A DNA stretch of 64,000 nucleotides from Symbiodinium microadriaticum (lineage: Eukaryota; Sar; Dinophyceae; Suessiales; Symbiodiniaceae): assembly GCA_001939145.1 (NCBI GenBank), contig LSRX01001558.1:43355-107354 (forward strand), written 5' to 3'. The notes under the pieces were generated by a model. It did no database searches. It was not told where the DNA came from and worked only from the letters and a program-made list of their open reading frames with translations. Shown one piece after another: positions 21,655 to 29,921 of the stretch. The position numbers and the translations under genes are program-made. Numbering within the stretch: position 1 is the first letter of the stretch; the number at the start of each line of letters is the position of its first letter.

Positions 21655-22075
21655 CTTGTTTAACATTAAGGTTTAGGGTTTAGGGTTCAGGGGTTTAGGG
21701 TTTAGGGTTTAGGGTTTTAGGCTTTAGGGCTTTAGGGTTTCAGGGTTTAGGGTTTAGGGTTTTAGGCTTTAGGTCTTAGGCGTGAGGGTTTAGGGCTTTA
21801 GGTTTCAGGGCTTTAAGCTTCAGGGTTTTAGGCTTTAGGGTTTTGGTTTTAGGCTTCAGGGTTTTAGGTTTCAGGGTTAGGGCTAAGCGGGGCCACAACG
21901 GACCCACCCTTTTTGCACACTTCTACTGTACCTGGTTCAGAATCCCCCGTAAATATCACTGTTTCCTTGCTTCGGTTCCCTTATCCACGCAACTTAATGT
22001 TGACATTTCCCTGATTTTTTGAAGGCATCCGCAAACTACACCGGCATTTGTGGGGTTTTCTGATCTGCTTCACAC

Positions 22076-22521
22076 TTAAGACTTGTCCACTTTCTCCTGG
22101 ACGCCCATCATATCCGCCTCCTTCTTCGCAATCTCACTTGGGTCTCTGCTGCCCATAGCCTGACCCTCCTCCATGTCAGCTGCGCGCTCGAGAGCCTTCT
22201 TGACTGCCATCGATTCAATGTCACGAGCTGCTACTTGGAGGTTCATGGGTAGTTGCAAGTGGGGTTATAAGTAGGGCAACTGTAGTTGTAACCCATATTA
22301 GGGGACTTATGACCCCACTTATATCTACCCATGAACCTTCAAGTAGTGCAATTAGCCGTCGCGACCAATATCTCGACTGGCACGCTCTCACCCCAGGCTT
22401 CAGCTAGCTGATGCTCGATGGAGTAGAGAATCGCATCGGCACCCTCGTTGGTCGCCCTTCCAACCTGCTGTGTCACCAAAGTGACAAAGCAGCTCTGTTC
22501 CAAATGATCACTCGTGACCTT
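22076..22521 (-). CDS. Candidate gene E, last two exons, product unknown
   Basis: Exon 22521-22350 (57 codons plus 1 base; NEGADAILYSIEHQLAEAWG inside) follows acceptor CCCTGCTCAG. Exon 22230-22076 (RDIESMAVKKALERAADMEE...) ends in TAA. They are separated by a family A element that reads as a GC-AG intron, and the joined codon is TCA. This gives about 108 residues of a charged, helical C-terminus. Upstream is an intron of TTTAGGG-type repeat, downstream a unique stretch that may be 3' UTR. Best supported introner case in the window. Confidence 0.6.
22231..22349 (-). mobile_element. Family A element acting as intron (introner)
   Basis: 119 nt. Minus strand begins AATT|GCACTACTTGAAGG and ends CCAAGTAG|CAGC. 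Inverted ends match the family A TIR. Confidence 0.65.
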
Positions 22522-22529
22522 CTGAGCAG

Positions 22530-22848
22530 GGTTCAGGGTTTAGGGTTCAGGCTATAGGGTTTTGGGCTTTAGGGTTTAGGGATTTAGGCTATAAGGTTCA
22601 GGGTTTTAGGCTTCAGGGCTTTAGGTTTTAGGGTTTAGGGGTTCAGGGTTTAGGGTTCAGCGTTTAGGGTTCTAGGCTTTAGGGTTTAGGATTTTAGGCT
22701 TTAGGCTTTAGGGTTTTAGGCGTCACGGTATAGGGCTTTAGGGTTCTAGGCTTCGGGGATTTAGGGTTCAGGGTCTAGGGTTCAGCGTTTAGGGCGTTAG
22801 GCTTTAGGGTTTAGGGTTTAGGGCTTTTGGTTCTAGGCTTTAGGGTTT
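22530..22848. repeat. Telomere-like repeat, TTTAGGG orientation
   Basis: Degenerate GGGTTTAGG/GGGTTTTAGGC units between two coding-like islands. Confidence 0.8.
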
Positions 22849-23019
22849 ATGTTTTGGAGGCATAACGTCGAGGGCTCGGGCTCATGTCATATAGAAGAGG
22901 TCTTTGGGTGTAGTACACATGATTGTAAATCTTTCAGGACTCATCATAATCTGCGCCCTAGAAAGCCTTCCTTTTTGAGGGCTCCCTGTTATGATTTCTT
23001 TACATATGTCCTTAAGAAG
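22849..23019 (+). CDS. Candidate exon, product unknown
   Basis: Open frame of 57 codons (FWRHNVEGSGSCHIEEVFG at the start, PCYDFFTYVLKK at the end) to an AAGAAG|GTAGGC donor. Confidence 0.4.
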
Positions 23020-23428
23020 GTAGGCTTTGGGGGGGGCCCGGAAGGGATGCAACTAAGTATCCAAACCGGTTTAGGGTTTAGGGTTTTAGGGTTTAGGGTT
23101 TAGGGCTTGTGTCTTTCCTGTCGCGGCGTCTTCCACTACGCTTGGGGCAACCAAGGCTTAAATCTCAAGACCTAGTCTTGGAGCCTGATTCAGAAACCTT
23201 GGGTCTTCATTTGGGCTCCTTATATTAAGATGGATCCTAATATCTTGGGGTTAGAGGTCCAGGGTTCCTTTTTTCAGATTCCTACATTGCCCGTGGAATA
23301 ACCGACTGATTATTAGCAGCTTCTACCCAGAGAGCCCAAGGCCCCTTAAACAAGGAATAAATCTATAAACCCTATAAACCCTAGAAACCCTAGAAACCCT
23401 AGAAACCCTAGAAACCCTAAACCCTAAA

Positions 23429-23518
23429 CTGTGCCGTCCGGGCGTCAGCGCGGTCCAGGGAAAGAAGCGATGCGCAGGGGACCTCCTCGCAGTTGCTCCA
23501 CTCGCCACGGCGATACTC
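23429..23518 (-). CDS. Candidate 30-codon exon
   Basis: Acceptor CCGTCCCAG, frame RRGEWSNCEEVPCASLLSLD, ending at CAG before TTTAGGG repeat. No GT follows, so the donor is unclear. Other frames are also open. Confidence 0.35.
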
Positions 23519-23700
23519 CTGGGACGGTTCAGGATGTCGTGTTTTAGGGTTTAGGGTTTAGGTCCCACTCTTTCCCTTCCAAACCCGTGAAAGGTTTAGG
23601 GTTTAGGGTCTAGGGTTCTTCTTATGAAGGGCTTACGGTTTGGGATTTTGCCCTAAACCCTAAACCCTAAAGCCTAAACCCTAAACCGCTGCACTTTCAG

Positions 23701-23763
23701 GTGTCGGGATGGCAGGGAAAGGTGTTTGCGCTCAAGGGCTCGCTGTCTTTTGGGGTTGCGGCT
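23701..23763 (+). CDS. Candidate exon
   Basis: Acceptor CTGCACTTTCAG, frame VSGWQGKVFALKGSLSFGVA, then TAA. Confidence 0.35.
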
Positions 23764-24241
23764 TAAGGGTTTCAGCTACAGCCGAACTTTAAGCTTCAGC
23801 CCAGTAAGGGTTCAGGGTTCAGGGCTTTGGATTTGAAGTTCAGGGTTTAGGGTTCAGGATTTAGGATTTAAAGCTTAGGGTTCTTTTGCACCACATAGCA
23901 AGTCCAGGAAGTCCTGACGCCTAAGTCCCCAAACCCTCAACACGAAACCCCCAAGCCTCTGAACCCATAAACTCGAAACCCCCCCCCCACCCTAGGCCGC
24001 TAAACCTGTGGACCCAAAGAGCGATACCCCGAAACCCCAAACCGAAACAGCACCTCAAACCCAAAAGAAACCATGAAGGCCCCGCTTAGAGGATCAAGGG
24101 GACCTAAGAAGCACCTTTATAAAGTAGGGCAAAGGTTTCGGGTTTAGGGTTGATGGTTGAGGGTTTAGGGTTTGGGTTTAGGGTTGAGGGTTTAGGGTTT
24201 AGGGCGTAGAGTAGATACATCTGCACTTGCAGCCTACTCAC

Positions 24242-24307
24242 GAAGTCCCCCGATCCGCGTTCGGCCGAGCATCTGCATGGTGAGCGCACCAGGGACGGTT
24301 GTGGTGC
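24242..24307 (-). CDS. Candidate 22-codon exon
   Basis: Acceptor ACATCGAG and a strong donor TTC|GTGAGTAGG. Two frames are open, so the peptide is not certain. Confidence 0.35.
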
Positions 24308-24396
24308 CTCGATGTGCAGTTGTTGTACCTCGGAGCTTGCGGTTGAGGGTTATAGGGTTCAGGGTTTAGGGCTTTGGGTTTAGGGCCTTATATATC

Positions 24397-25735
24397 CATA
24401 TTATGAATATTACTCAACTGTTACTGAGTGGGGCCAGATGAAAAGGTTTAGGGTTCACCATTCTGGGTTTAAGGTGTAGGGCTTCGGGTTGCTATAAGGG
24501 CTACTATAAGCTTCAGGTGCTTAGATCTATGGCTTAGGGTTTAGGGTTTTGGGCTTTGGGCTAAGGCGTCAGGTCTTGGGGGACGGGGCTGAGCCGTAAG
24601 CCCATGTAGCTCAAACCCGGAAGCCCCGGAATCCAAACTATAAACCTAAGCGCCTAAAGCTTATTGTAGCCCTTACAGCAACCCTAAACCCTAAACCATA
24701 AACCTAAGCGCCTAAAGCTTCTAGTAGCCCTTACAGCAACACCTGTAAGAGATCAGAGTTTCGGTTCGAGCGTCGAGTTTAAGAGATCTGAAAAACACCC
24801 GACAAATCTGCAGGATTCAGGGTTGAGGGATTTTAGGGATTTAGGGATTTTAGGGTTTAGTGATTTTAGGGTTTAGGGATTTTAGGGTTTAAAGGTTTAG
24901 GGTCACGGCTCCTATGGATTTTGACAGGCTCGATCATCCAAACAATACAGTGCAAGCCTGAATACGTGGACGAGGGCTTTTGGGGGTATCATTTTACTGA
25001 TTCTTCGAGCCTCAGTGCTGAGGTGCCGTTTAAACTCTAAGCCCCAAACCTTAGGACGTTTACAGCCGGGTGTATGGTTTTGGGGCTTAGGGCTTTTAGG
25101 GTTTAGTGTGCAAGGCTTTGGGTTTAGGGCTTTAGGGTTTTGGGATTTGGGGGTTTAGGGAAAACCCTCGACCCTAAATCTTAAAGCCTAAACCCGAAAC
25201 CCTAAACCTAGGGCCTTTAGGATTTTTAAGGTATTTAGGGGTTTTAAGGGATTTAGGGATTTTAGGGTTTTAAGGTTTAGGGTTTAGGGTTTAGGGCTTT
25301 ACGGTTGAGGGGTTTAGGGGTTGAGTCGAGGTGCGTCACCCCGCGGTACTTGAAGGGCATCACACAGGCTTCTGGCGGCTCCCAGCATTGCGCCTCAGGT
25401 TTAGGGGTTTTAGGGGTCTTAGGGGTTTTAGGGTGTAGCGCGGGCGGCGGGGGGTCTTAGTGAGCTTGCGAGTCGAGGTTTCCTAGGTTTCACCAAGGGT
25501 TCCGCAAGAGCTTCGGTGTTCGGAAGGGTTGTATCGGGTTTGGGGTTTAGGCGTTTAGGGTTTAGAGTTTATGGTCTAGGGCCTCGGGTTTAAAGTTCAT
25601 GGTTTAGGAGTTAGGGTTTAGAGTTTAGGGTTTAGGGCTTTGGGTTTAAACTAGGGCTTCGGAGCTTCCATACTATAGATACACACTGGATACTGCCCCC
25701 ACGCAGTGACAGTTGAGTAATATTCGGAATATGGA
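24397..25735. repeat. Inverted pair of a short family (24397-24436 and 25688-25735)
   Basis: GAATATTACTCAACTGT-ACTG occurs on the plus strand at about 24410 and on the minus strand at about 25730. Between them are telomere-like tracts and the exon at 25340-25393. Confidence 0.5.
25340..25393 (-). CDS. Candidate 18-codon exon
   Basis: Acceptor AAACCTGAG, frame AQCWEPPEACVMPFKYRG in phase 0/0, donor GGG|GTGACG. Confidence 0.45.
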
Positions 25736-25836
25736 AAAATGAGGCCCTTAATAGTAGCCCTGTTATAGACTGTTTGACTGTAGTAGGGCAGTACCCAACC
25801 TACACCCTAAACCCTAAACCCTGAACCCTGAACCCT

Positions 25837-25841
25837 AAACC
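25837..25841. other. Target-site duplication AAACC, left
   Basis: AAACC at 25837-25841 and at 35041-35045 flank the element. The site is within CCCTAAACC repeat, so a chance match cannot be excluded, but the LTR ends fit it exactly. Confidence 0.75.
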
Positions 25842-26115
25842 TAGAAAACAATAGCTCCAATGGCTTCAATGCCAGCTCTGTCCCAGTATGACTTATGCAG
25901 CTCAGAAAACCATGGCGCGCACACTGAGGAGCCTAACTGTTTTGACGCACACAAACAAATGTCGAGATCTTCTGACGTCTGCGAGCTTTGTGTACATGAT
26001 GCTCGGCTGTATCCGTCAGTCTGCTGCTTTGCTGTACAACTTGACCCAAGGGTTTGTTCTTCGCAGCCGCCCTTGAGTTTAGAAAAGACGACCGGATTGC
26101 CATCATCTTTCAACA
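25842..26115 (-). repeat. 3' LTR
   Basis: 274 bp, identical to 34767-35040. Minus strand begins TGTTGAAAG and ends TTGTTTTCTA, so it is TG...TA rather than TG...CA. No TATA box is obvious. A 91-codon open frame in it is not a gene. Confidence 0.95.
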
Positions 26116-26129
26116 CTCCTCCTCATTCC
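26116..26129 (-). promoter_or_regulatory. Polypurine tract
   Basis: Minus strand GGAATGAGGAGGAG abuts the 3' LTR, purine except for one T. Confidence 0.75.
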
Positions 26130-26149
26130 AGTCGCCAGGCTCGGAATGC

Positions 26150-28495
26150 CTAGCGCTCCTTCCACTGAGCAATCAGTGAAGAGACACGGCCACGGTCGTT
26201 TATTTCGTGATACCTCAAAGCATGTCTTCCGCTCATACTCTTTACACGCCAGAGCCACAGGACATACTTCAATTGCTTTACGGTTGGACCTGACCTTGCG
26301 GTCATCAGTGAGCACAGACGTGCACTTATCCTCCGGGTCTTGTCCTCCTTGAGTCCCGAAACTGGCAATCCTTCTGTACGGAGTGCCTCGGTCAGGTTGT
26401 CGGCCTGGAGTAGATAACACACGTCATATACCACTCGCTCTTTGTCGTCTGTATCATCATCTGATCTGATGTGGGGAGAACTCTGTGACGGGGAATACAT
26501 GATCGTTGAAGGCTGTGGTCTCGGACTGGGTGTTCGCTGTACCCCCCTGCTCCTCAATCTCAAAATATCATTGCCTTCTTCCCGTCCAGATGAACTACTT
26601 GTAGCCGCTGCACGATGATCCCTTGACACGTCTGGGGTTTGAGACCTGGCGCTTGGTCCTTGATCCTGATGCACTGGTTGCGCCATTGCCTCATCCTCCT
26701 CCTGTCTTTGCAGCCTTGTAAGCTCTTGCTCGATGGCCCTAGTCGTAGCTGTTTGGAGCTTTCGCAATCTCTTCAATCTTCTGGAATCTGCACCCGGGGT
26801 ATACTCATTGACGAGAACAATAAAGCCCCATCTGATCACCTCCCAAATACACAAAGCACCCAAAATAGCCAATAGGACAACCAGCACACTTACTGTATCC
26901 CAATCCACCTGAACTCCTTGGTCACGAGGTGAATCTTCTGCTGCTCGTGCCGAAACCATCAATATACAACAGATCAACGCAATCACCGCCCTTGATGAAA
27001 CATGAGGAATAGCATAAGCCACTCTTGGTTGCTGTACATGGCGACCCACTCCCCACCAGGACAATAGTGCATCGATCCTTGCTGCACTCAATGCTTTTGT
27101 CAACAGATCAGCTGGTTGTCTCTCACCAGGACAATGCTCCACTGTAAACAACCCATTGCATATCTGCTCCATCAACCAGTTTGCTTTTATTCGAAGGTGC
27201 CTTGTCCTCCATGAGCTTGAACCAGTTGTAATATTGAGCGCAGATGTGCTGTCTGACGAAATTCGTCGGGAATGAATCTGCTCTCCGACATCTTGCAGCA
27301 ATGCCTCCACGCTTTTGGTAGCAACTGCTCCATCCAGCATTGCCATCAATTCTGCTTCTGCCGTACTTAGGGCCACCATGGTTTGGCGGCCACTGCGCCA
27401 CGAAATTGGCACACTTCCATAGGTGACAACCCACCCACTGTGCGATCGAGCGCCTTGCGGCGCAAACGCTGCATCACAAAACATCACCAAACCTTGATCT
27501 TTCCACTGCACAATAAGGCCCACCTCGGCTGTACGTTGCAGATAGCGCAGCACTTTATAGCCGATCGCGACTGCTTGTGAGGGTGCCCTTGAACATAGTG
27601 CTGCCATCACCGACGTAGAGAAAGCAAGATCTGGTCGAGTTCTCTGTGATACCCATAATACTTCTCCTGTTATCTGTTGAGCTTCACGCACTCGCTCTGG
27701 ATCACCTGCCTCTGTGACCTCAGGCAAAACAGCCAGCTCCTTTGTAATTGGTACTCTGTCCTGTTGGGTCGGCCGTATGCTGTGAGTTCTCAAAAGCTCG
27801 GTAATATAACCCATCTGGTAGACATGGATGATGTCGCTTGTCTCCTCCTCACGCTTCAGTTCCATCCCCAGAAACCGTATAGAATTGCGTGGTCCCAGAA
27901 CAGACAGTTCCGACGTCTCCCACACCTCTTGGATTGCCTCGGAAAGCTCTTCCACTACTTCCCTTGGTCCACAAATCATAAAATCATCCACATAGACAAT
28001 GACGATCGCCTTGACTTCTTCCCGGTCAGTCTTGATAGACCACCACGCTGTAGCGGATCTTCCTTGATCCCAGGAGCAACCTGCAGGCGCCCTCAAAGTC
28101 CTCAATGTGTCGTCACGAAAACTTCCCCACAATGTGGGAGCTTCTCTCAAACCGTAGAGGGCCCGTATGAGGCCCCAAAGCTCCATCTTCACCGTTAGCC
28201 CTAAGGCTTCCAATAGCCTCGGGGGTTGTGCCACCACCACTGGGTCATTGCTTCTTCGTCCCAGGGGTGTTTTAATAAATGCCGCAACCACATCTAAGAT
28301 AGCGATGCACCATCTCTTTCTACTTGCCACGGCCATGCCTGCACGTACGGCTTCTGCGGGTGCCGTTTCAGTGTATACTTGTGCACCGCTGTTAACAGCC
28401 ATGTTCCCACAGATCACCAACCGTGCCTTGCGTTTGTACCATGACCCTGGCTCCTCTTGTACTGCTTTGTCGTTGGGCTTGAATGGTGAACACAA
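26150..28495 (-). CDS. Pol part 3: reverse transcriptase, RNase H and tail
   Basis: Back in the Gag frame; native reading starts near 28480. Reverse transcriptase: KARLVICGN, catalytic Asp in LDVVAAF, YVDD at 27983-27994. RNase H: Asp in MFCDAAF, Glu in STAEAELM, Asp in SSDSTSALN, and PADLLTKALS. After RNase H come about 310 more residues with hydrophobic segments near 27010-26948 and 26893-26810, a basic and Gln/Glu-rich helix, a Ser/Pro-rich linker and a SAP-like stretch (26413-26291, LRTEGLPVSGLKEDKTRRI). Stop is 35 bp before the 3' LTR. Confidence 0.88.
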   Translation of the reverse strand: MCSPFKPNDKAVQEEPGSWYKRKARLVICGNMAVNSGAQVYTETAPAEAVRAGMAVASRKRWCIAILDVVAAFIKTPLGRRSNDPVVVAQPPRLLEALGLTVKMELWGLIRALYGLREAPTLWGSFRDDTLRTLRAPAGCSWDQGRSATAWWSIKTDREEVKAIVIVYVDDFMICGPREVVEELSEAIQEVWETSELSVLGPRNSIRFLGMELKREEETSDIIHVYQMGYITELLRTHSIRPTQQDRVPITKELAVLPEVTEAGDPERVREAQQITGEVLWVSQRTRPDLAFSTSVMAALCSRAPSQAVAIGYKVLRYLQRTAEVGLIVQWKDQGLVMFCDAAFAPQGARSHSGWVVTYGSVPISWRSGRQTMVALSTAEAELMAMLDGAVATKSVEALLQDVGEQIHSRRISSDSTSALNITTGSSSWRTRHLRIKANWLMEQICNGLFTVEHCPGERQPADLLTKALSAARIDALLSWWGVGRHVQQPRVAYAIPHVSSRAVIALICCILMVSARAAEDSPRDQGVQVDWDTVSVLVVLLAILGALCIWEVIRWGFIVLVNEYTPGADSRRLKRLRKLQTATTRAIEQELTRLQRQEEDEAMAQPVHQDQGPSARSQTPDVSRDHRAAATSSSSGREEGNDILRLRSRGVQRTPSPRPQPSTIMYSPSQSSPHIRSDDDTDDKERVVYDVCYLLQADNLTEALRTEGLPVSGLKEDKTRRISARLCSLMTARSGPTVKQLKYVLWLWRVKSMSGRHALRYHEINDRGRVSSLIAQWKER

Positions 28496-29921
28496 ACTTC
28501 ATTGGCAGTCGCTGCAACCCAGGTTTGTTTAACCAGTCTGATCTGATTTGACTCCCGGGTGGCAACCGCGTGATTGCTACCTCAATTCCCTTGATCTCCT
28601 TCAATATTGCTGGTCGCCAGGCCTCAAGGTTTGCAAGCACCTCATCCGGGCTAACTGTATAAGTCACGTCTAATGGCCCCTTCAGAGCTTCCAGGACTTC
28701 CTCAATGTTGTGGGTAAAATTCACCTCAGTCTTGCACATCATAGGCGAGGTAACATTCTCATCCCTCCCAAGAGGAAGCTCAACAGCTCCTGGGTCCAAA
28801 TCCAAATACATAAGCCACGGGGAATTGCTCAGATCCTCCGGGTTGATCGCTTGAGGAATTGCCGTAGGTTCCGGAGGCATACCACCATTACCATGATATT
28901 CGGGCAACTGTGAAATCGGAATCGGAAACCCATTCTCATGTAGGCCCTTGATGTCATCCGAAGTAAGTTTCCCCAAGCAATCTGGAGTGTATGCAATCAA
29001 TACTGTTCTTGTGCCCTTCCACGGCATTACTTCATGATATCGATTGGGAGGAAACTGAATAACCTTCATGTGCTCAATTTCCCTCCACTGGCCGTAGACT
29101 TCTTGAGAACCAGTACTCTTCTTCTCGATGTTTCCCACAACTGTATCTCCTGAGGATAACTCCACCCAGAGGTGTCCACCCTCATCAGGCATACACAGTG
29201 GTAGTACGTAGTTGCTTGTCTTGTAATCATTGTTGAAGTCTTTGTGCATCCCCCTTTGGTTGTTGTGAGAGACCATCACTGAAGTAAACGCCGCCTCTGG
29301 CATCGCATCCAACATCAGACGCACCAGGATTTGAGCAACCTCCTTGTACTCAACCAGACCATTGAGCCAACCAACTGTTCCACCATGTCGATATACCCCA
29401 AACTTTTTCGACTGGAAGAATCCCAACTCAGCCAGGTCATTGACAAGCCTCAAAGCCTCCTCTGTTGACCAACTTGTGATCAGCTCTCCAGCCTTCGTGG
29501 TTGCCAACTCCTTGATGTCGCTTCCGACCTTACCAACAGCTCTCATTTCCACGTCCTGTGGGTTAGTCTTGGTGGCTAACTTCCTCTTTGGCCTTGGTGC
29601 ATCCTCCACACGAAACTCCGTAGTCGGTGCACCTGGATCTACAAGGTCTGGACGAACATGTAGAGTATGCAAAAACTTCTCCTTCTCTTCTCCATCCTCC
29701 GGCACATATACAACATGTCCGTTGTGGACAATTGTGCTCAGACCTTGTCGAAAGCCTTTTTCCGCAAGTGAACTTTTGCACCGAATGGTGCGATGAGCTT
29801 TGTTTTCCAGCTCAAAACCTTTGCTCGCTGCTCTGCTGCAGCCATTGAGGCTGCTACTGGCCACAACTTCACAGGCATCGAAGCTGCCTGCAACAATGTC
29901 CGAGTTCGGTCCTTTACCCAA
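28392..29921 (-). CDS. Pol part 2: linker and dioxygenase-like segment
   Basis: Frame shifted by one base relative to its neighbours. The useful part is 29755-28480. It continues integrase (LSTIVHNGHVVYVPED), then has a segment with the Fe(II)/2-oxoglutarate oxygenase signature: RGMHKDF (H226, D228), GGHLWVE, RYHEV (H296) and KGTR (R305). It then leads into reverse transcriptase (RLPMKFVFTI). The N-terminal 55 and C-terminal 28 residues are out-of-frame readings of the neighbours. Confidence 0.75.
   Translation of the reverse strand: MGKGPNSDIVAGSFDACEVVASSSLNGCSRAASKGFELENKAHRTIRCKSSLAEKGFRQGLSTIVHNGHVVYVPEDGEEKEKFLHTLHVRPDLVDPGAPTTEFRVEDAPRPKRKLATKTNPQDVEMRAVGKVGSDIKELATTKAGELITSWSTEEALRLVNDLAELGFFQSKKFGVYRHGGTVGWLNGLVEYKEVAQILVRLMLDAMPEAAFTSVMVSHNNQRGMHKDFNNDYKTSNYVLPLCMPDEGGHLWVELSSGDTVVGNIEKKSTGSQEVYGQWREIEHMKVIQFPPNRYHEVMPWKGTRTVLIAYTPDCLGKLTSDDIKGLHENGFPIPISQLPEYHGNGGMPPEPTAIPQAINPEDLSNSPWLMYLDLDPGAVELPLGRDENVTSPMMCKTEVNFTHNIEEVLEALKGPLDVTYTVSPDEVLANLEAWRPAILKEIKGIEVAITRLPPGSQIRSDWLNKPGLQRLPMKFVFTIQAQRQSSTRGARVMVQTQGTVGDLWEHGC
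28917..29474 (-). other. Fe(II)/2-oxoglutarate dioxygenase-like domain in pol
   Basis: About 186 residues between integrase and reverse transcriptase. The HxD...H...R metal and cosubstrate set is complete and correctly ordered, with strand-like segments NYVLPL, GGHLWVE, VIQFPPN and TVLIAYT as in a double-stranded beta-helix. TET/JBP-type and prolyl-hydroxylase-type families share this layout. Subfamily and activity are not decided here. Confidence 0.6.

Noticed and set aside
25841-26116. 91-97-codon frames repeated in both LTRs
   Set aside because: Identical because the LTRs are identical; no domain, and LTRs normally do not encode protein.
29738-29780. Programmed -1 frameshift at the end of the integrase frame
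   Set aside because: The heptamer G AAA AAG is not a full X XXY YYZ site and a second, opposite shift is needed downstream; an indel or read error is simpler.
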